Assembly (NCBI GenBank): GCA_947260045.1
Contig: CAMYOP010000173.1
Span: forward strand, 1-7,981
Reading direction: 5' to 3'
From: an uncultured Desulfobulbaceae bacterium
GTDB lineage: Bacteria > Desulfobacterota > Desulfobulbia > Desulfobulbales > Desulfobulbaceae
Length of the DNA stretch: 7,981 nucleotides
Under the pieces are notes generated by a model that made no database searches, was not told the DNA's origin, and saw only the letters and a program-made list of their open reading frames with translations. Shown piece after piece: positions 6,471 to 7,981 of the stretch. The translations under genes and the position numbers were made by a program. Numbering within the stretch: position 1 is the stretch's first letter; each line of letters starts with the position of its first letter.

Positions 6471-6616
6471 ATCCGGAAACTCTAAGACTTTGCGGATGTT
6501 AGAAATAACTGTTTCCAGTTCGGCAACGAGGAGTTCCGCGGAGGCGTATATTAATACGCCGCACAAGGAACCCCGCAGTTTGACACCGAGATTCACAAAA
6601 TAGACCGTTTCCGGAT
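6471..6616. repeat. 146-base palindromic element (MITE-like or structured RNA)
   Basis: Terminal 10-bp inverted repeats ATCCGGAAAC (6471-6480) and GTTTCCGGAT (6607-6616) are perfect. Inside, GGCGTAT-ATTA-ATACGCC is a perfect stem-loop nested in GGAGTTCC/GGAACCCC (7 of 8 paired). The minus strand also has AACTG-GAAA-CAGTT, a stem with a GNRA loop. The region is richer in G+C than its surroundings. A third copy of CCGGAAAC occurs at 6799-6806 in front of tag. No transposase is nearby, so it is either a non-autonomous mobile element or a structured RNA. The 81-codon frame across it is probably incidental. Confidence 0.55.
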
Positions 6617-6760
6617 GGAAATTAATTACAAATAAATGACATTTGATTTTCAAATTAATGCCCCACCAGCTAGAAACAGGAAGCTTAATCTTGCAAAATA
6701 TAATCAATAAAATTGGGACCTTGTCGTTATTGTACGTAAGATCTTGAACTCGGCAGGGTG

Positions 6761-6798
6761 TTGACTTTTGTTGGCTATCTGATACTTTTGATTTATAC
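6761..6798 (+). promoter_or_regulatory. Possible tag promoter
   Basis: TTGACT at 6761-6766 is a near-consensus -35 box, followed by the A/T-rich TACTTT at 6783-6788 (16-base spacing) and TTATAC at 6793-6798. Neither -10 candidate is strong. Position relative to the tag start at 6853 is plausible. Confidence 0.25.
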
Positions 6799-6852
6799 CC
6801 GGAAACACTATTTTTTCTATTGCTATCAAATCAGATACTTACAAGAGAAGAT

Positions 6853-7422
6853 ATGAGAAATCGATGTGAATGGCTGACAAGTGATCCGCTCTATGTAGAA
6901 TACCATGATAAAGAGTGGGGAGTTCCTGTGTATGATGACCGTGTTCTTTTTGAGATGCTTCTGCTTGAAGGAGCGCAGGCGGGACTAAGCTGGTTGACAA
7001 TTCTGAAGCGCAGAGAAACCTACAGGATAGCATATGATGGTTTTGATCCTGAAATCATTGCCTCGTGGACAGATGAAAAGATAGAAAGTCTCCTGAAGGA
7101 TAAAGGAATTATTCGAAACAGATTAAAAGTCGCTGCTGCTAAACAGAACGCACAGGCGTATTTACAGCTCACTCAAGAATATGGGTCGTTTCAAAATTTT
7201 ATCTGGGCATTTGTTGACCACAAGCAAATTACAAATAGCTTCAAATCGCTCTCAGAAATCCCAGCAACAACCAAAGAATCTGAAGCCATGAGCAAAGCGC
7301 TAAAAAAGAAAGGATTTAAATTTGTAGGTCCAACAATTTGCTATGCCTTTATGCAGTCTGTTGGCATGGTCAACGACCATGTAAAATCATGTTATCGATA
7401 TAAAGAAATCAACAACTTATAA
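6853..7422 (+). CDS. tag: DNA-3-methyladenine glycosylase I
   Basis: Tag is a monofunctional base-excision repair glycosylase that removes 3-methyladenine from alkylated DNA. The protein is 189 residues, close to the 187 of E. coli Tag. From the ATG at 6853 it begins MRNRCEWLTSDPLYVEYHD, giving the zinc ligands C5 and H18; the other two are H176 and C180 in VNDHVKSC near the C-terminus. E39 and W47 in LEGAQAGLSW match the base-recognition Glu and the aromatic pocket. KKGFKFVGPTICYAFMQ is the conserved helix-hairpin-helix area. I chose 6853 because the family starts there; an in-frame TTG at 6820 would add 11 unmatched residues. AAGAGAAGAT before it is a weak ribosome binding site. It is transcribed alone, divergent from the HDOD operon, and appears intact. 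Confidence 0.95.
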   Translation: MRNRCEWLTSDPLYVEYHDKEWGVPVYDDRVLFEMLLLEGAQAGLSWLTILKRRETYRIAYDGFDPEIIASWTDEKIESLLKDKGIIRNRLKVAAAKQNAQAYLQLTQEYGSFQNFIWAFVDHKQITNSFKSLSEIPATTKESEAMSKALKKKGFKFVGPTICYAFMQSVGMVNDHVKSCYRYKEINNL

Positions 7423-7440
7423 CGTAATCGGATCGTTATA
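7418..7440 (+). repeat. AT-rich hairpin at the end of tag
   Basis: TATAACG (7418-7424) and CGTTATA (7434-7440) are a perfect 7-bp inverted repeat with a 9-base loop, overlapping the tag stop codon. The absence of a T-run makes it a weak terminator candidate. Confidence 0.35.
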
Positions 7441-7548
7441 GTAGTAAGGGCAACTTGAAACGTTGGTAAAATATTCAAAGCTTCGAGATGGCAATATTAA
7501 CATGAACATCCACGGCTTGACCGTAAAATGAAAACGAAAGGATAAACG

Positions 7549-7617
7549 ATGGACTGTTTCTGCCAAGATCTATCTGAATTTACAGAAAAAATGGTACACG
7601 AACGTCCCCTTTTCTGA
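7549..7617 (+). CDS. Possible 22-residue ORF with good ribosome binding site
   Basis: ATG at 7549 is preceded by AAAGGA with a 6-base gap. The peptide, MDCFCQDLSEFTEKMVHERP plus LF, has two Cys near the start and matches nothing I know. It could be a chance frame or the start of a frameshifted gene, since the next frame continues open to 7730. Confidence 0.2.
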   Translation: MDCFCQDLSEFTEKMVHERPLF

Positions 7618-7671
7618 GCTTAACGGGGCATGAGTACTCCTTACGATTGATGATATGCTACCTGTTCATAC

Positions 7672-7707
7672 GGGAGGCAGATCGGAGTCTGCGCTTCCCT
7701 AAATTTT
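7672..7707 (+). terminator. Possible rho-independent terminator
   Basis: GCAGA (7677-7681) pairs with TCTGC (7688-7692) around TCGGAG, extended by GGGA (7672-7675) with TCCC (7696-7699). An AAATTTTT run follows. It is 250 bases after tag, so it may end read-through or belong to a lost gene. Confidence 0.45.
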
Positions 7708-7719
7708 TCCTCAATAAAA

Positions 7720-7809
7720 GAGGGGACTGAACTTTTTTTCACACGCTAAAAGTGTGGGAAAATAATTCTGTCACCCGCCGCATAACGGAAAAATAAAATC
7801 AGTCCCCTC
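7720..7809. repeat. 90-base palindromic MITE/REP-like element
   Basis: GAGGGGACTGA (7720-7730) and TCAGTCCCCTC (7799-7809) are perfect 11-bp inverted ends; with the adjoining T/A runs the arms match over about 21 bases with three mismatches. Inside are CACAC-GCTAAAA-GTGTG (7740-7756) and CCG-CATAA-CGG. No clear target duplication flanks it. The motif family with AATTCTGTC and GGGGAC ends resembles REP sequences mobilised by RAYT transposases, but no such gene is present here. Confidence 0.55.
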
Positions 7810-7901
7810 AACACTAGCCAAGTAAACTATCCTTACCAACAAGGAAAAATAGACAAAAACGCAGAGAAAACACACCAGTAATCTGTAATCATTGTAAGTT
7901 T

Positions 7902-7913
7902 AATAATTCTGTC
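7902..7913 (+). repeat. Second copy of a 12-base motif from the palindromic element
   Basis: AATAATTCTGTC occurs at 7761-7772 inside the element and again at 7902-7913, each followed by a C-rich tract. This suggests that another, partial element copy lies at the right edge. Confidence 0.45.
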
Positions 7914-7981
7914 CCCGGTTGTTATAAGAAAATATTTACCTTGATCGTATTAACCCTAACCAGCATTCTTGTTTAAAAAAA

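Larger units (their letters stand above)
6162..6852. other. Long divergent intergenic region between HDOD operon and tag
   Basis: About 690 bases separate the divergent HDOD and tag genes. Contents: an 18-bp-arm inverted repeat at 6223-6288, a minus-strand TATAAT at 6321-6326, the palindromic element at 6471-6616, and a TTGACT at 6761-6766 upstream of tag. An 81-codon minus-strand frame (6462-6707) overlaps the palindromic element and is not taken as a gene. The first 130 bases are very A/T-rich with A-runs, consistent with a bent promoter region. Confidence 0.5.
7423..7981. other. Downstream region without a clear gene
   Basis: About 560 bases after tag hold only hairpins, a possible 22-codon ORF, a 90-base palindromic element and a related direct repeat. 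The sequence ends in an A-run. A plus-strand frame adjacent to the small ORF stays open to a TGA at 7728-7730, with a peptide I cannot assign; it may be the eroded end of a mobile-element gene. Confidence 0.45.

Noticed and set aside
6462..6707. 81-codon minus-strand frame as a gene
   Set aside because: It coincides with the palindromic element, whose base pairing explains the sequence better, and shows no domain or ribosome binding site evidence.
7418..7440. Integron attC-like site behind tag
   Set aside because: The hairpin ends do not match RYYYAAC/GTTRRRY and no integrase or cassette array is present.
1..7981. CRISPR array, tRNA or rRNA genes, toxin-antitoxin or defence island
   Set aside because: No regularly spaced repeats, no tRNA-like cloverleaf and no matching protein families were found on either strand.

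Overview
The window looks like an accessory, gene-decay-rich stretch of an AT-rich Gram-negative genome (roughly 40 % G+C by eye). A sulfate-reducer-like or other Desulfobacterota host is my best guess. It rests on the HDOD and GAF-PAS signalling genes, a GEMM-like (c-di-GMP-I) leader, a soluble FrdA/SdhA-type flavoprotein and abundant palindromic intergenic repeats. No marker gene fixes the taxonomy.

Left part (1-2750) is a graveyard of broken genes. The tail of an unidentified gene overlaps (ATGA) the first 12 codons of a large serine recombinase, which then stops matching. Its strand partner, a recombinase C-terminal part, lies inverted at about 284-820. That fragment is joined head-to-head to a glycoside hydrolase family 6 gene that has lost its 5' end but still carries the four conserved aspartates. 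After a 520-base non-coding stretch with a palindromic repeat come a 66-codon HDOD fragment and a degenerate piece of a tag gene (3-methyladenine DNA glycosylase I).

Middle part (2747-6161) lies on the minus strand. From its 5' side it reads: an intact HDOD-domain gene; an intact GAF-PAS gene 24 bases behind it, with a strong ribosome binding site, almost certainly one operon; and, further on, a degraded GEMM-like riboswitch joined directly to a flavoprotein gene lacking its FAD-binding N-terminus. The two intact genes look like a sensory/regulatory pair. The riboswitch-flavoprotein fusion looks like a deletion scar.

Right part (6162-7981) holds two palindromic elements upstream of the divergent genes, an intact tag gene on the plus strand (6853-7422), and a final 560 bases with hairpins, a 90-base MITE/REP-like element and a related direct repeat.

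Only three genes appear functional: the HDOD gene, the GAF-PAS gene and tag. I see no convincing new defence, biosynthetic or mobile system. The notable biology is the pile-up of rearrangement junctions, a tag relic near an intact tag, and a riboswitch stranded on a beheaded flavoprotein gene.
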